Assembly (NCBI GenBank): GCA_021772835.1
Contig: JAJFLE010000047.1
Coordinates: forward strand, 1-57,378
DNA from: Mariprofundus sp.
GTDB taxonomy: Bacteria; Pseudomonadota; Zetaproteobacteria; Mariprofundales; Mariprofundaceae
Direction: 5' to 3'
DNA: 57,378 nucleotides
In this document: piece after piece, positions 1 to 11,113 of the stretch
How the letters are laid out: each line of letters starts with the position of its first letter
How positions within the stretch are numbered: the stretch's first letter is position 1
Notes under the pieces: model-generated
What the model saw: only the letters and a program-made list of their open reading frames with translations
The model's database searches: none
Told to the model about the DNA's origin: nothing
Program-made: the position numbers and the translations under genes

Positions 1-742
1 CTGCCGAGTGATGAAGATTCATCCGAGTGGCTATTATGCATGGCTGAAACAACCTCATTCCAAAAGATATCATGAGAACCAGCGATTGCTGGGGCTGGTC
101 AAACAATCATGGTTAGAAAGCGGCTGCGTTTATGGCTACCGTAAGATTTACCATGATATGAAAGACTTGGGTGAATCCTGCGGCTCCAACCGAGTTGGGC
201 GCTTGATGAAGGGAGCTGGTCTAAGAGCGCAGATTGGTTATGGCAGGAAGCCAGGCCTTAAAGGTGGTAAACCTTCAGTGGTGGCTCCAAATCAGCTTCA
301 GCGGCAGTTTGATCAGCAGCAACCTAATCAGCAGGCTTGGGTTACGGATATCACATACATTAGAACCCACGAAGGCTGGCTATTCCTGGCTGCTGTATGG
401 CGGCGTAAGCCAACCGGCAAGGTGATTGTACATTCTGATCAGGGAAGCCAGTACAGCAGCTATGACTGGCAGGATTTTCTCAAGATCCACAATCTCGAAG
501 CAAGCATGAGTCGCAGGGGCAACTGCCATGACAATGCATTCTTTCAGCTACTCAAACGGGAAAGAATTAAGAGGAAAACCTATCCGACAAGAGATGCTTC
601 AAGACAGGATATCTTCGACTACATCGAAATGTTCTACAATTCAGTCAGGCAACATGGTTATAATGGCAACTTGTCGCCAATCGAGTTTGAACGGCGATAT
701 TATGAAGAGCTCAGAAGTGTCTAGGGAAACGGTAGCGATTCA
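1..742 (+). mobile_element. IS3-family insertion sequence, 3' part, degenerate
   Basis: This is the right-hand part of an IS3-family element whose left end lies outside the window. It holds most of the orfB transposase and the likely right terminal inverted repeat, which ends about position 742 (ggaaacggtagcgattca just after the stop codon, typical of IS3-group right ends). The transposase has lost catalytic segments, so the copy is probably immobile unless supplied in trans. The left terminal repeat, orfA and any target duplication cannot be seen. Confidence 0.8.
2..724 (+). pseudogene. IS3-family transposase OrfB, partial and internally deleted
   Basis: The frame is open from the window edge and resembles IS3-group OrfB (HTH_21-like N-terminus, then rve integrase core). 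Counting from the GTG at 8, the first catalytic Asp (WVTDITYIRT) is residue 114 and the second (HSDQGSQYSS) is residue 144. A spacing of 30 is much shorter than the roughly 60 residues usual in IS3 enzymes. The text jumps from WLFLAAV straight to WRRKPTGKV, as if two short AVW/gctgta repeats recombined. Further on, GNCHDNA runs directly into FFQLLKRERI, where the family normally has VAES in between; that segment carries the catalytic Glu. Both losses keep the frame. Family assignment is firm; the expected intact sequence is from memory of the family. Confidence 0.82.
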
Positions 743-792
743 CATGTCAGTTGCTACCCATGTGAGGCCAGACAAGGCGAGAGGTATGTATT

Positions 793-1395
793 TTATTTTC
801 CTGCTTTTATATCCGGCCTGACCAGCCAGAACAGAATCAGAGATGTGACGGCACCCAGTGTGTCGGCCAGCATATCTTTTTGCGCATCCCAGATATCACC
901 CTGAGAGCCCAGAAATTCGATGCCCGCATCACCACCTTCAAGCACAGCATACCACCATTCGATGATTTCATATCCGGCAGCCACACTCATAATGAAAAAA
1001 AGACTGAACGACATAGCCAATTTCAGGCTGCATAGCCTGTTGCGCATCAGCCATTCGGCCATGGCAAAGGCGTAAAAGCCGACAACAAAGTGGCCAACAC
1101 GGTCAAAATGGTTGCGGCCATTACTGCCTGGCAGCGACTGCAGCCATTCGAACGGTACGTTGGCAAATGTGTAGTGACCGCCAATGGTGTGCCAGAATAG
1201 CCAGATCGCCATCAACGTATAAGCGGTAAAACTAAAGCAGAATGTTCGATACGTGGCTACGAGAAACAGAAAAATAAGTATTACAGGAATGACCTCGGCA
1301 ATCCACACATCGCGCGATACCGGATCAATCGCCAACACGATAAAGAAGGCGGTGAAAACAGCAGCAAGCAGATGAGGATAATGCTTGCTTATCAT
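793..1395 (-). CDS. YjdF-like (DUF2238) inner-membrane protein
   Basis: This 200-residue protein has about six hydrophobic segments. It shows the conserved YjdF/DUF2238 signatures: FDRVGHFVVGF near residue 97, GYEIIEWWYA near 141 and GSQGDIWDAQKDM near 163. The biochemical role of the family is unknown, so no function is claimed. The start lies 9 bases downstream of the malQ stop on the same strand, so it is probably the last gene of the glgC-GH57-malQ unit. The C-terminus ends before the IS3 right end, about 50 bases away, so the insertion did not cut the gene. Confidence 0.8.
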   Translation of the reverse strand: MISKHYPHLLAAVFTAFFIVLAIDPVSRDVWIAEVIPVILIFLFLVATYRTFCFSFTAYTLMAIWLFWHTIGGHYTFANVPFEWLQSLPGSNGRNHFDRVGHFVVGFYAFAMAEWLMRNRLCSLKLAMSFSLFFIMSVAAGYEIIEWWYAVLEGGDAGIEFLGSQGDIWDAQKDMLADTLGAVTSLILFWLVRPDIKAGK

Positions 1396-1404
1396 GCGGC
1401 CGGC

Positions 1405-2889
1405 TTAATCACTGCGGCCATATTTTTGATTCAGCGCTTTAGCACGCATCCAACAGCTACTTCCAGTTTCAGGCATGTAATTCATGCGCCAGCACCAGTT
1501 GTTATCCAGTGTTCCCGGCGTATTGAACTTTGCTTCCGTACCCAGTTCGAGCAGGTCCTGCATTGGAATTACGGCCATCTTCGCAGATGATGCCATGGCG
1601 CATTCGATCAGCGCCCATGGCATATCATGCTCGTTGGCCTGTAATACGGTCAGAACATGGTTGCGCACATGAGGTTCGGCCTGATTGAACCATCCGAGCG
1701 TAGTGTCGTTATCATGCGTGCCGGTATATACCACACTGTTCTGCCCATGATTTTCCGGCAAATAGGGGTTGTCATCATCACCGCCGAAAGCAAATAGCAG
1801 AATTTTCATGCCTGGCAGTTCGAATTTCTCGCGCAGGGCGGTTACCTCATCAGTAATGATGCCAAGATCTTCTGCAATAAGCGGCAACTTGCCCAGTTGA
1901 TCTGTCAGTGTTTGCAACAGCGCTTCACCTGGCGCTTTGCGCCACTCACCTACGATGCCATCTTCGCTTTCACCGGGAATGACCCAGAAGGATTCCAGGG
2001 CTCGGAAGTGGTCGATGCGTAACATGTGCATGCGCTCGAGCTGCCGTTGTACTCGCTGAACCCACCATCTGAAGCCGTCAGCTTGCAGTTGATCCCAGTG
2101 ATATAGCGGGTTACCCCAGCGTTGGCCGGTTTCAGAGAAATAATCAGGAGGGACACCGGCAACCTCATCGCACAGGCCCAGTTTGTTGATCGTGAAGTAT
2201 TCGCGGTTGGCCCAGACATCGGCAGAGTCATGCGCAACATAAATCGGCAGGTCGCCAAACAGTTGCACAGCATGTGATTCTGCAAATTCTTTCAGTTCCT
2301 GCCACTGGCAGTCAAACAGATATTGCTCAAAAACAGCTTGTTTGATCTGTTTGATATGTTCCAGACCGGCACTTTTCAATGCTTTTCGTTTCCTGTCGCG
2401 AAGCTCCTGAGGCCATTGCCACCAGGCACGGTCACGGAATACGCACTTCAGCGCAAAGAACAAAGCATAATCTTCCAGCCAGTAGCTGTTTTTCTTGCTG
2501 AAATCATCAACCTTTTCAGCTAAGGCTGCATTGACTTCCACTTGCTGCCAAAACTGGTTGCCCGCGTTATAGCGCAAGGCTTCATGCAATTGTGCTGTGT
2601 CGCAACTGCTTAAATCGTTTTCGCTTAACCAGCCTCGTTCTACGCACTCCCTGAGATCAAGCAGGTCCGGGTTGCCGGCAAAGGAAGAGAGTGACTCATA
2701 CGGTGAGCCGTGCCCGTGTGTCGGACCTAATGGAAGGAACTGCCAGGTACGGAATCCGGATTCGCTGAGATGCTTGATGAATGAACGGGCTTCAAGGCCC
2801 AGTACACCCTTGTGAAACGGTCCGGGTAGCGATGTGATGTGAAGTAGAACTGCCGACGTTCGGCGATTCAGCCATGCATTCATGAACAA
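1405..2889 (-). CDS. malQ: 4-alpha-glucanotransferase (amylomaltase, GH77)
   Basis: MalQ transfers alpha-1,4-glucan segments between maltodextrins in the cytoplasm and recycles short chains from glycogen turnover. The 494-residue protein has the usual length of short bacterial/plant-type MalQ. It opens with RTSAVLLHITSLPGP and GSPYESLSSFAGNP, typical of the N-terminal donor loop. The catalytic nucleophile lies in MLRIDHFRALE, the acid/base in LIAEDLGIIT and the third acidic residue in YTGTHDNDTTLGW. It follows the GH57 gene on the same strand, and its start lies about 40 bases downstream of that gene's stop, so the two are likely co-transcribed. The ATG at 2889 could be replaced by the one two codons later without effect. 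Confidence 0.93.
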   Translation of the reverse strand: MFMNAWLNRRTSAVLLHITSLPGPFHKGVLGLEARSFIKHLSESGFRTWQFLPLGPTHGHGSPYESLSSFAGNPDLLDLRECVERGWLSENDLSSCDTAQLHEALRYNAGNQFWQQVEVNAALAEKVDDFSKKNSYWLEDYALFFALKCVFRDRAWWQWPQELRDRKRKALKSAGLEHIKQIKQAVFEQYLFDCQWQELKEFAESHAVQLFGDLPIYVAHDSADVWANREYFTINKLGLCDEVAGVPPDYFSETGQRWGNPLYHWDQLQADGFRWWVQRVQRQLERMHMLRIDHFRALESFWVIPGESEDGIVGEWRKAPGEALLQTLTDQLGKLPLIAEDLGIITDEVTALREKFELPGMKILLFAFGGDDDNPYLPENHGQNSVVYTGTHDNDTTLGWFNQAEPHVRNHVLTVLQANEHDMPWALIECAMASSAKMAVIPMQDLLELGTEAKFNTPGTLDNNWCWRMNYMPETGSSCWMRAKALNQKYGRSD

Positions 2890-2928
2890 TCCTTTATATC
2901 TGGCTGAGCTGAAATGCTAGCAACCGAG

Positions 2929-4626
2929 TTAGTCATTTCCACCACCGCGGCGCATAGTGCCTCCGCCTTCAGCATCACCGCCACCTTGAGAAATGCTTTC
3001 ATCCAGGGATACAGGGACCGGGCTGTTGATCAGCAAGTATAACTTTTTCAGGTGCCTGCGATAAAGATTGTCGAAATCACGAACGGCAGCACCGGGATTA
3101 TAATCACCGAACCACCAACACCAGTCGGAGCCTTCACAGATACGCAACTGTTCGGTTGCAGCTTCCTGTTGTTCATCGGTGAGAGAATCGAGCTGTGCAT
3201 CAAACGCCTTTTTCGCCTCGATCAGCAATTCCCATGCGCGGGTTTTGGCTCTGTCACCGATCCAGGTGGAGAGATTGCCGTATACCCAGGAACCTGCAGT
3301 GAGTTTGTTCAGCTTTTCCGTGGCCGGATGTTTGTCCAGGTATTCACTGAATGTAGTCAGCTCATAGTCATCATGTTCGGCAATACTTTGATACAGCTTG
3401 GTCAAAAATGGCAGGGCATTCTCATGGTAATGCTCCCATGCGTTTTCACCGTCCATAATAATAGCTACAATCGGTGCATCCATGCCCTTGGTTCTATGGT
3501 GAATGCCTGCCAGCTCATGCATGAAGTTGTTGATTGCATCGTTTGTATTCCAGCGGCTGTACTCAAAGCCCAGCAGGTCGGAAAGGCGGTCATCACGGAA
3601 GAAGCAGGTGATTTGTTCTTCATCGTCACCAACCAGCCATGGATGATACAGGTCGCGGTTACCCTGCTGCTCTCGCAGGTTGTATTTCAGCGAGTGATGC
3701 AATACCGATTCACCGGTAGCACACCACTGAAACCCTGACTGGCCAAGCAGTGCCAGCGTTTCATCGGAGACTGCACCTTCAGCTGGCCAGCAGCCACTGG
3801 CGGGATGGCCGAATGTCTGTTCATGTGACTTCTGACCCAATGCGATATGGTCGAGTGCGCGCTCGCGGCCACCGGGATAGGGCTCACTGGGGAGCAGAGC
3901 ATCAGGTACAGTTTCGCGTGCCGTATTGAAGTCGAGCATAAGTGGGATGATGGGATGTGCATAAGGCGTTGTGGTCAGCTCAATCTTGCCGGATTCCACC
4001 AGTTGCCTGTGCGTGGCCGGAATTTCAGATAGCAGGGATGCAATCAGGGTCAGCAGGTCGCGGCGATCCTGAAAGGAGAAGTCCCGGGCTTTTTCAATCA
4101 GTCGGCGGGCAACAAAATTGCGTTGACGAACTGTTTCGCCCAGCCAGGCAAGATGATACCAGGTGACAAGATCGGTAAAGAAACTGTCGCCGAGATAAGC
4201 CAGGCCATCATGACTTTTGGCATGTTCAGCCATATTCCACAAACGCGAGAAAGCAGGGTAACGGTGCAGGTTGCGCTCATGATTGAGGCGGAAGCAGCTT
4301 TCCAGCAGGTAATCGCGTTCGGTTGTATTGAACTGGCCGGACTTTTCGGCCAGAGCTGCCAGCAGCGGGTCATTCAGTTCAGTGGCCGTGCCATCGAGGA
4401 ACTCGCGCAAGTGACTTGCGTAATCTTCAATCTGGGCTGTGAGTGAGGGCACATAATTGATCACCGCTTTGGCACGCGGCAGTTGTGAAAGAATCTCAGC
4501 CATGTCGGTGTAATCTTTCATGGCATGCAGATAAACCCAGGGCAGGTGATAGCGACCTGTATCAGCCTCACAGTAAAAAGGCTGGTGCATATGCCAGTAA
4601 AATACGACGGATAACGGTTTAGGCAT
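2929..4626 (-). CDS. Glycoside hydrolase family 57 protein (alpha-amylase/alpha-glucanotransferase type)
   Basis: GH57 enzymes act on alpha-glucans with retention. The start chosen here is the ATG at 4626 (MPKPLSVVFYWHMHQP), preceded by AGGAGA seven bases upstream. A longer frame from 4707 has no such site and its extra N-terminus is not family-like. The protein has 565 residues. Conserved GH57 regions are visible: HMHQP at the N-terminus, GCWPAEGAV (the nucleophile Glu region) mid-protein and IIMDGENAWEHY (the acid Asp region). The C-terminus ends in a Gly-rich tail. It sits between glgC and malQ, suggesting a role in glycogen or maltodextrin processing. Whether it is a hydrolase, a transferase or a branching enzyme cannot be read from the sequence. 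Confidence 0.88.
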   Translation of the reverse strand: MPKPLSVVFYWHMHQPFYCEADTGRYHLPWVYLHAMKDYTDMAEILSQLPRAKAVINYVPSLTAQIEDYASHLREFLDGTATELNDPLLAALAEKSGQFNTTERDYLLESCFRLNHERNLHRYPAFSRLWNMAEHAKSHDGLAYLGDSFFTDLVTWYHLAWLGETVRQRNFVARRLIEKARDFSFQDRRDLLTLIASLLSEIPATHRQLVESGKIELTTTPYAHPIIPLMLDFNTARETVPDALLPSEPYPGGRERALDHIALGQKSHEQTFGHPASGCWPAEGAVSDETLALLGQSGFQWCATGESVLHHSLKYNLREQQGNRDLYHPWLVGDDEEQITCFFRDDRLSDLLGFEYSRWNTNDAINNFMHELAGIHHRTKGMDAPIVAIIMDGENAWEHYHENALPFLTKLYQSIAEHDDYELTTFSEYLDKHPATEKLNKLTAGSWVYGNLSTWIGDRAKTRAWELLIEAKKAFDAQLDSLTDEQQEAATEQLRICEGSDWCWWFGDYNPGAAVRDFDNLYRRHLKKLYLLINSPVPVSLDESISQGGGDAEGGGTMRRGGGND

Positions 4627-4732
4627 GGATATATCTCCTGATTCAATTTTGTTTAGGGATACGATGAGATATTCAGTGTATTCCTGCAGCCCTCCATGGG
4701 CTGCCAAAATGTGTTAATAAGCTAAGCGTTTT

Positions 4733-4756
4733 TTGTGCCATGCATGCACGGCACAA
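4733..4756. repeat. Inverted repeat between glgC and the GH57 gene
   Basis: Perfect 7-bp arms (ttgtgcc / ggcacaa) surround a 10-base core, atgcatgcac, itself rich in alternating purine-pyrimidine. It lies in the glgC-GH57 spacer, about 110 bases upstream of the GH57 start. On the coding (minus) strand the hairpin is followed by A residues rather than T residues, so it is not a terminator for these genes. It could be an operator or an mRNA processing hairpin; nothing more can be said. Confidence 0.35.
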
Positions 4757-4859
4757 TGTTAAGAGTGTCGCCAGGACGCTCTGGGAAATAAGATTGTCCG
4801 GGCAGACTATGCTTGTTTGCAGCCCGTTGATCATCAACCATGCTTGCAAAAGGGAAGAC

Positions 4860-4883
4860 CGGACAGGCCTTTAGACCTGTCCG
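4860..4883 (-). terminator. Hairpin just after glgC, possible terminator or mRNA end
   Basis: Perfect 8-bp arms (cggacagg / cctgtccg) enclose an 8-base loop, starting 9 bases beyond the glgC stop codon. On the minus strand the stem is followed by a pyrimidine-rich stretch (gtcttccctttt) rather than a clean T tract. It may therefore attenuate, not fully stop, read-through from glgC into the GH57 gene, giving more glgC than downstream message. Confidence 0.5.
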
Positions 4884-4892
4884 TCGACTGTG

Positions 4893-6179
4893 TTAGGTGT
4901 TGTGCATATTCTGGCCCAGCATTTCCGGCGTCACCAGTACAATGCCGCCTTCCGAGACATAAAAACGTTTGGCATCGTCTTCGGGGTTTTCACCGATGAT
5001 TGTGCCTTCAGGGATGACCGTGCCTTTATCAATAACACAGCGGCTGATGCGGCAGTTATGTCTGATTTCCACATCCGGCAGAATGACAGAATCTTCCACC
5101 ACAGAGTAGGAGTGAACACGCACGTTGGAGAACAGTACGGAGTGGCGAACGGTGGAACCGGTAATCAGGCAGCCTCCGGAAACCAATGAATCCACAGCCA
5201 TGCCGCGACGGTCTTCACTGTCAAAGGCAAATTTTGCCGGTGGCAATTGATCCTGATAGGTCCAGATCGGCCAGTTCTGGTCATACAGATTCAGATCAGG
5301 CTCGATTTCCGCCAGATTGATGTTGGCTTCCCAGTAGGAATCCACAGTTCCGACATCACGCCAGTAGCCGGAGGCACCGGTATTACCATCCATGAACGGG
5401 AATGCGAAAATATTGGCATTATCAATAGCATGAGGAATCAGGTCGTGGCCGAAGTCATGCGTGGATGAATCATCATTGGAATCCTCCTTGAGCCGCTCGC
5501 GTAGATAATTGGCGGAAAAGACATAAATCCCCATCGAGGCCAGCGCTTTATTATCATCACCGGGCATGGGTTTAGGGGTTTCTGATTTTTCGGCAAATTC
5601 AACGATACGTGATTCTGCATCGATCGCCATGACGCCAAATGCCTTGGCTTCTTTCAGTGGTACAGGGATACAGCCGACGGTGATGTCTGCACCTTTTTCA
5701 ACGTGGTCAGCGAGCATTTTGCCATAATCCATCTTGTAGATATGGTCGCCAGCCAGAACGACAACATATTCAGGGTCATAATGACGGATGATGTCCAGGT
5801 TTTGATAAACTGCATCGGCCGTGCCGACATACCAGCCTTCACCCATGCGTTGCTGGGCAGGTAAAACTTCAACAAACTCGCCGAACTGACCGGACATGAA
5901 TGACCAGCCGCGTTGCAGATGGCGTTGCAACGAGTGTGATTTGTACTGAGTAATCACAGAAATACGACGGATGCCCGAGTTGATGCAGTTGGACATAGGG
6001 AAATCAATAATTCTGAACTTGCCTCCGAATGGCACGGCAGGCTTCGCGCGCCAGTCTGTCAGTGCTTTCAGGCGAGAGCCTCTGCCGCCTGCCAGGACCA
6101 GTGCGACAGTGTTTGCTGTCAGCTTACTGATGTTGCGCTCCATATGTGGACCCAAATGATCCTCATTGCGTGGAACCAT
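4893..6179 (-). CDS. glgC: Glucose-1-phosphate adenylyltransferase (ADP-glucose pyrophosphorylase)
   Basis: GlgC makes ADP-glucose from glucose-1-phosphate and ATP, the committed step of bacterial glycogen synthesis. The 428-residue protein has the family length. The N-terminal nucleotidyl-transferase signature is [15 protein letters not shown], followed by [16 protein letters not shown] (the activator/substrate lysine region), GTADAVYQN and [19 protein letters not shown]-terminal left-handed beta-helix runs from about residue 300 ([19 protein letters not shown]). The start at 6179 is supported by a strong GGGGGGAAG site upstream. It is transcribed divergently from pgm, its direct supplier of glucose-1-phosphate. 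Confidence 0.95.
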   Translation of the reverse strand: MVPRNEDHLGPHMERNISKLTANTVALVLAGGRGSRLKALTDWRAKPAVPFGGKFRIIDFPMSNCINSGIRRISVITQYKSHSLQRHLQRGWSFMSGQFGEFVEVLPAQQRMGEGWYVGTADAVYQNLDIIRHYDPEYVVVLAGDHIYKMDYGKMLADHVEKGADITVGCIPVPLKEAKAFGVMAIDAESRIVEFAEKSETPKPMPGDDNKALASMGIYVFSANYLRERLKEDSNDDSSTHDFGHDLIPHAIDNANIFAFPFMDGNTGASGYWRDVGTVDSYWEANINLAEIEPDLNLYDQNWPIWTYQDQLPPAKFAFDSEDRRGMAVDSLVSGGCLITGSTVRHSVLFSNVRVHSYSVVEDSVILPDVEIRHNCRISRCVIDKGTVIPEGTIIGENPEDDAKRFYVSEGGIVLVTPEMLGQNMHNT

Positions 6180-8067
<1,888 letters not shown>

Positions 8068-8140
8068 TGGTTTGCCTAAAGCGGCTTGCCCTGATTGTTA
8101 TCAAGTTTAATGTACAGCGTATCACCAAGCGAGGAATTGC

Positions 8141-10324
8141 ATGAAACGTCCTATCCTACCACCTGAAGCATGGGCTATTGTGGAAGCCCGCAGCCACGAT
8201 CCGTTCGGCTGGCTGGGCAGGCACTATCATGCTGACAGTGGCGTAATGATTCGCGCATTCAAGGCTCGCGCCGAGAAACTGTGGTTGCTGCCTGAAGGTG
8301 GAGATCCGATGATTATGCCCAGGATTGCAGGTAGTGATATCTTCGAACTGCACTGGCTGGATGGAGACTTTGAGAGCAATTACCGTTTTCGCATTGAAAA
8401 CGCCGAAGGCCATAGCTGGGAAGAAGAAGATGTTTACCGCTTTGGTCCGATTCTGGGTGAGATGGATCTGCATCTGATCGGTGAAGGAAATCATTTCGAA
8501 AAGTACAATATCATGGGTGCGCATGTACGCGAACATGAGGGCGTCCATGGTGTTGGTTTTGCCGTATGGGCACCATCAGCGACGCGTGTCAGTGTGGTAG
8601 GCAACTTTAACCACTGGGATGGGCGTGAACATCAGATGCGTATGCGTGGTTCCTCCGGTATCTGGGAGGTCTTTGCGCCGGATCTGTGTGAAGGTGAGGT
8701 GTACAAGTTTGAAATCCGTACGCAAAGCGGCGCTGTTCTTGAAAAAACCGACCCTTATGCACAGCAGATGGAATTGCGTCCGAATACCGCCAGTGTGGTG
8801 CACAATCCGCGCAAATATCAGTGGAACGATGCAGCCTGGGTGAAAGCGCTGCCGAAGACACAGGCTGCAGATAAAGCGATGAATATTTACGAGGTGCATC
8901 CGGGCTCCTGGCGCAGGGCAGGAACCGATTACCTCAATTATCGCGATCTGGCTCATCAGATGGTCGAGTATTGCCAGTGGATGGGTTACACCCATATCGA
9001 ACTGATGCCGGTCACCGAGCACCCGTTTGACGGCTCCTGGGGCTATCAGACGGTCGGTTACTTTGCGCCGACCAGCCGTTTTGGCGCACCGGATGATTTC
9101 CGTTATTTTGTCGATTACTGCCATCAGAACAATATCGGCGTCTTCCTTGACTGGGTGCCGGCTCATTTTCCCAAGGATTCACATGGATTGGCCCGTTTCG
9201 ACGGCACGGCGCTGTATGAGCATGAGGATCCGCAACTAGGCGAGCATAAGGACTGGGGTACATACATCTTCAACTTCGGCCGCAATGAAGTGCGTAACTT
9301 CCTTACCGCTTCGGCTCTGTTCTGGCTCGATCAATTCCATATTGACGGCCTGCGCGTGGATGCGGTGGCCTCCATGCTCTACCTCGATTATTCGCGCGAA
9401 GCTGGTGAGTGGACGCCCAACAAGTATGGCGGCCGCGAGAATCTTGAGGCCGTTGAATTTCTCAAGCAGTTCAACTGCCTTGTGCATGAACGTTTCCCGG
9501 GTACTGTTACCATGGCGGAGGAATCTACCTCCTGGCCTATGGTCAGCCGTCCGACCTATCTGGGTGGGCTGGGCTTCACCATGAAATGGAATATGGGTTG
9601 GATGAATGACACGCTTTCCTATTTTGAGAACGACCCTGTACACCGCTCCTATCACCATCACGCGCTGACTTTCTCCATGGTTTATGCCTTTACAGAAAAT
9701 TTCATTCTGCCGTTTTCACATGATGAAGTGGTGCATGGTAAAGGTTCGATGCCGGAAAAAATGCCAGGTGATGACTGGCAGAAGTTTGCCAATCTGCGCC
9801 TGCTGTATGCTTATATGTATTCACATCCGGGCAAAAAACTGCAGTTCATGGGGTTGGAGTTCGGGCAATGGCCGGAGTGGAACTTCGACAGTTCACTATC
9901 GTGGGATCAGGCCAATTTTATGCCGCATCGTGGTTTGCAGCTGATGCAGCGTGATATGAACCATCTGTATAAGGATGTGCCTGCTCTGCATGAAGTAGAT
10001 TTTGAGGGTGGTGGGTTCGAATGGCTGGATTGCAATGATGCAGACAGATCTTTGCTCTCCTTTGTACGGCGTGACAAAAATGGCGGCATTGTCGTGGTGG
10101 CTATGAACCTGACACCGGTGCCGCGTCACGATTATAAAGTTGGGGTGCCGAAACCCGGCATGTATCGCGAGATTCTGAATACAGATTCGGAAATTTATGG
10201 TGGCACTAACATTGGTAATGCTGGCGGTGTAGCTGCGGATGATCAAAGCTGGATGAATCAGCCTCATTCAGTCTTGCTGACGCTGCCACCTTTATCATGT
10301 GTGATTCTGCGACCTGAGGTCTGA
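8141..10324 (+). CDS. glgB: 1,4-alpha-glucan branching enzyme (GH13)
   Basis: GlgB creates alpha-1,6 branches in glycogen. At 727 residues it matches E. coli GlgB almost exactly. Domain order: N1 domain (residues 1-100), CBM48 (about 120-210, [20 protein letters not shown]), the GH13 barrel (about 245-610) and the C-terminal beta domain. Catalytic residues are D407 in [11 protein letters not shown] and the Glu of MAEEST (460/461), plus the Asp of [21 protein letters not shown] site precedes the ATG. It forms a plausible two- or three-gene unit with pgm and the downstream acyltransferase. No glgA or glgP is adjacent, so synthase and phosphorylase must be encoded elsewhere. Confidence 0.96.
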   Translation: MKRPILPPEAWAIVEARSHDPFGWLGRHYHADSGVMIRAFKARAEKLWLLPEGGDPMIMPRIAGSDIFELHWLDGDFESNYRFRIENAEGHSWEEEDVYRFGPILGEMDLHLIGEGNHFEKYNIMGAHVREHEGVHGVGFAVWAPSATRVSVVGNFNHWDGREHQMRMRGSSGIWEVFAPDLCEGEVYKFEIRTQSGAVLEKTDPYAQQMELRPNTASVVHNPRKYQWNDAAWVKALPKTQAADKAMNIYEVHPGSWRRAGTDYLNYRDLAHQMVEYCQWMGYTHIELMPVTEHPFDGSWGYQTVGYFAPTSRFGAPDDFRYFVDYCHQNNIGVFLDWVPAHFPKDSHGLARFDGTALYEHEDPQLGEHKDWGTYIFNFGRNEVRNFLTASALFWLDQFHIDGLRVDAVASMLYLDYSREAGEWTPNKYGGRENLEAVEFLKQFNCLVHERFPGTVTMAEESTSWPMVSRPTYLGGLGFTMKWNMGWMNDTLSYFENDPVHRSYHHHALTFSMVYAFTENFILPFSHDEVVHGKGSMPEKMPGDDWQKFANLRLLYAYMYSHPGKKLQFMGLEFGQWPEWNFDSSLSWDQANFMPHRGLQLMQRDMNHLYKDVPALHEVDFEGGGFEWLDCNDADRSLLSFVRRDKNGGIVVVAMNLTPVPRHDYKVGVPKPGMYREILNTDSEIYGGTNIGNAGGVAADDQSWMNQPHSVLLTLPPLSCVILRPEV

Positions 10325-10444
10325 GTCTGGTTTATAATGGCAATTCGCGAATGCTATAAAGTGGTTTGTCCCGATGCGTGCTTTGCAATGCGAACTTGCG
10401 CTACGTGATTGAAAAGCTTCGACCGGTAGGGCGCTTTGTTGGCG

Positions 10445-11113
10445 ATGAATGCAATAGGGGTAAACGTGTCTGATCAGAGAGGGCCAAATGCTTTGTTGCG
10501 CGCTATATGCAGGCTGTTTTGTCGGGGTTGGCATCGCCTGTCTAAAGAGGAAATCAAACTGCCGGACGGGCCACTTATACTAGTAGGCAACCATATCTGC
10601 GGTCTGGACCCTTTGCTGATTCAGGCAGCAGTGAGTCGTCCGCTCTGCTTTTTGATGTCCCGCGAATATTATCAGAGCATGTGGTACGTGCGCTGGGGCT
10701 TTGATCTGGTCGGAGCAATTCCGGTTAGTCCGGGTGGTGCAAACCGGCAGGCCCTGCAGAAAGCCATTGAAGCCGTGGAGCAGGGTAATGTGCTCTGCAT
10801 ATTTCCGGAAGGGGCGGCCAATCCACCGATACCGTTGCACAAAATACTTCCCGGCGCAGCGATGATCTCTCGTGCATCAGCTGCGCCTATCATGGCATTT
10901 CGCATTTCAGGGGTATGGCCGTTTGATCATGTCCACATGTGGCGCCCATTCTATCGTCGCAGTCGTGCCAACGTTGTGTTGGGCGAGGTTGTGGAGATGC
11001 CTTCCGGGGCAGGGGGGAAACAGGGTCTGCGCAATGATACACAGGTGATTCGTCATGCCATTCGTAATCTGAGTCGTTTTGATATCAGACCGGATATCAA
11101 GCCTGAAACGTGA
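10445..11113 (+). CDS. PlsC-type 1-acyl-glycerol-3-phosphate acyltransferase family protein
   Basis: The family transfers acyl groups to lysophospholipids at the inner membrane. The 222-residue protein shows motif I as GNHICGLDPL (the NHX4D catalytic motif) and motif III as IFPEGAANPP (phosphate binding), separated by the usual distance. The first residues are uncertain: TTG at 10436, ATG at 10445, and GTG at 10466 just after AGGGG are all possible. I use the ATG. The stop codon abuts the stop codon of the convergent pilT paralogue: the six bases tgatca hold both stops. Its link to the glycogen genes is positional only. Confidence 0.82.
   Translation: MNAIGVNVSDQRGPNALLRAICRLFCRGWHRLSKEEIKLPDGPLILVGNHICGLDPLLIQAAVSRPLCFLMSREYYQSMWYVRWGFDLVGAIPVSPGGANRQALQKAIEAVEQGNVLCIFPEGAANPPIPLHKILPGAAMISRASAAPIMAFRISGVWPFDHVHMWRPFYRRSRANVVLGEVVEMPSGAGGKQGLRNDTQVIRHAIRNLSRFDIRPDIKPET

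Noticed and set aside
8576..9166. Minus-strand 196-residue frame inside glgB
   Set aside because: glgB is fully supported by catalytic residues and length; the opposite frame is a shadow of it.
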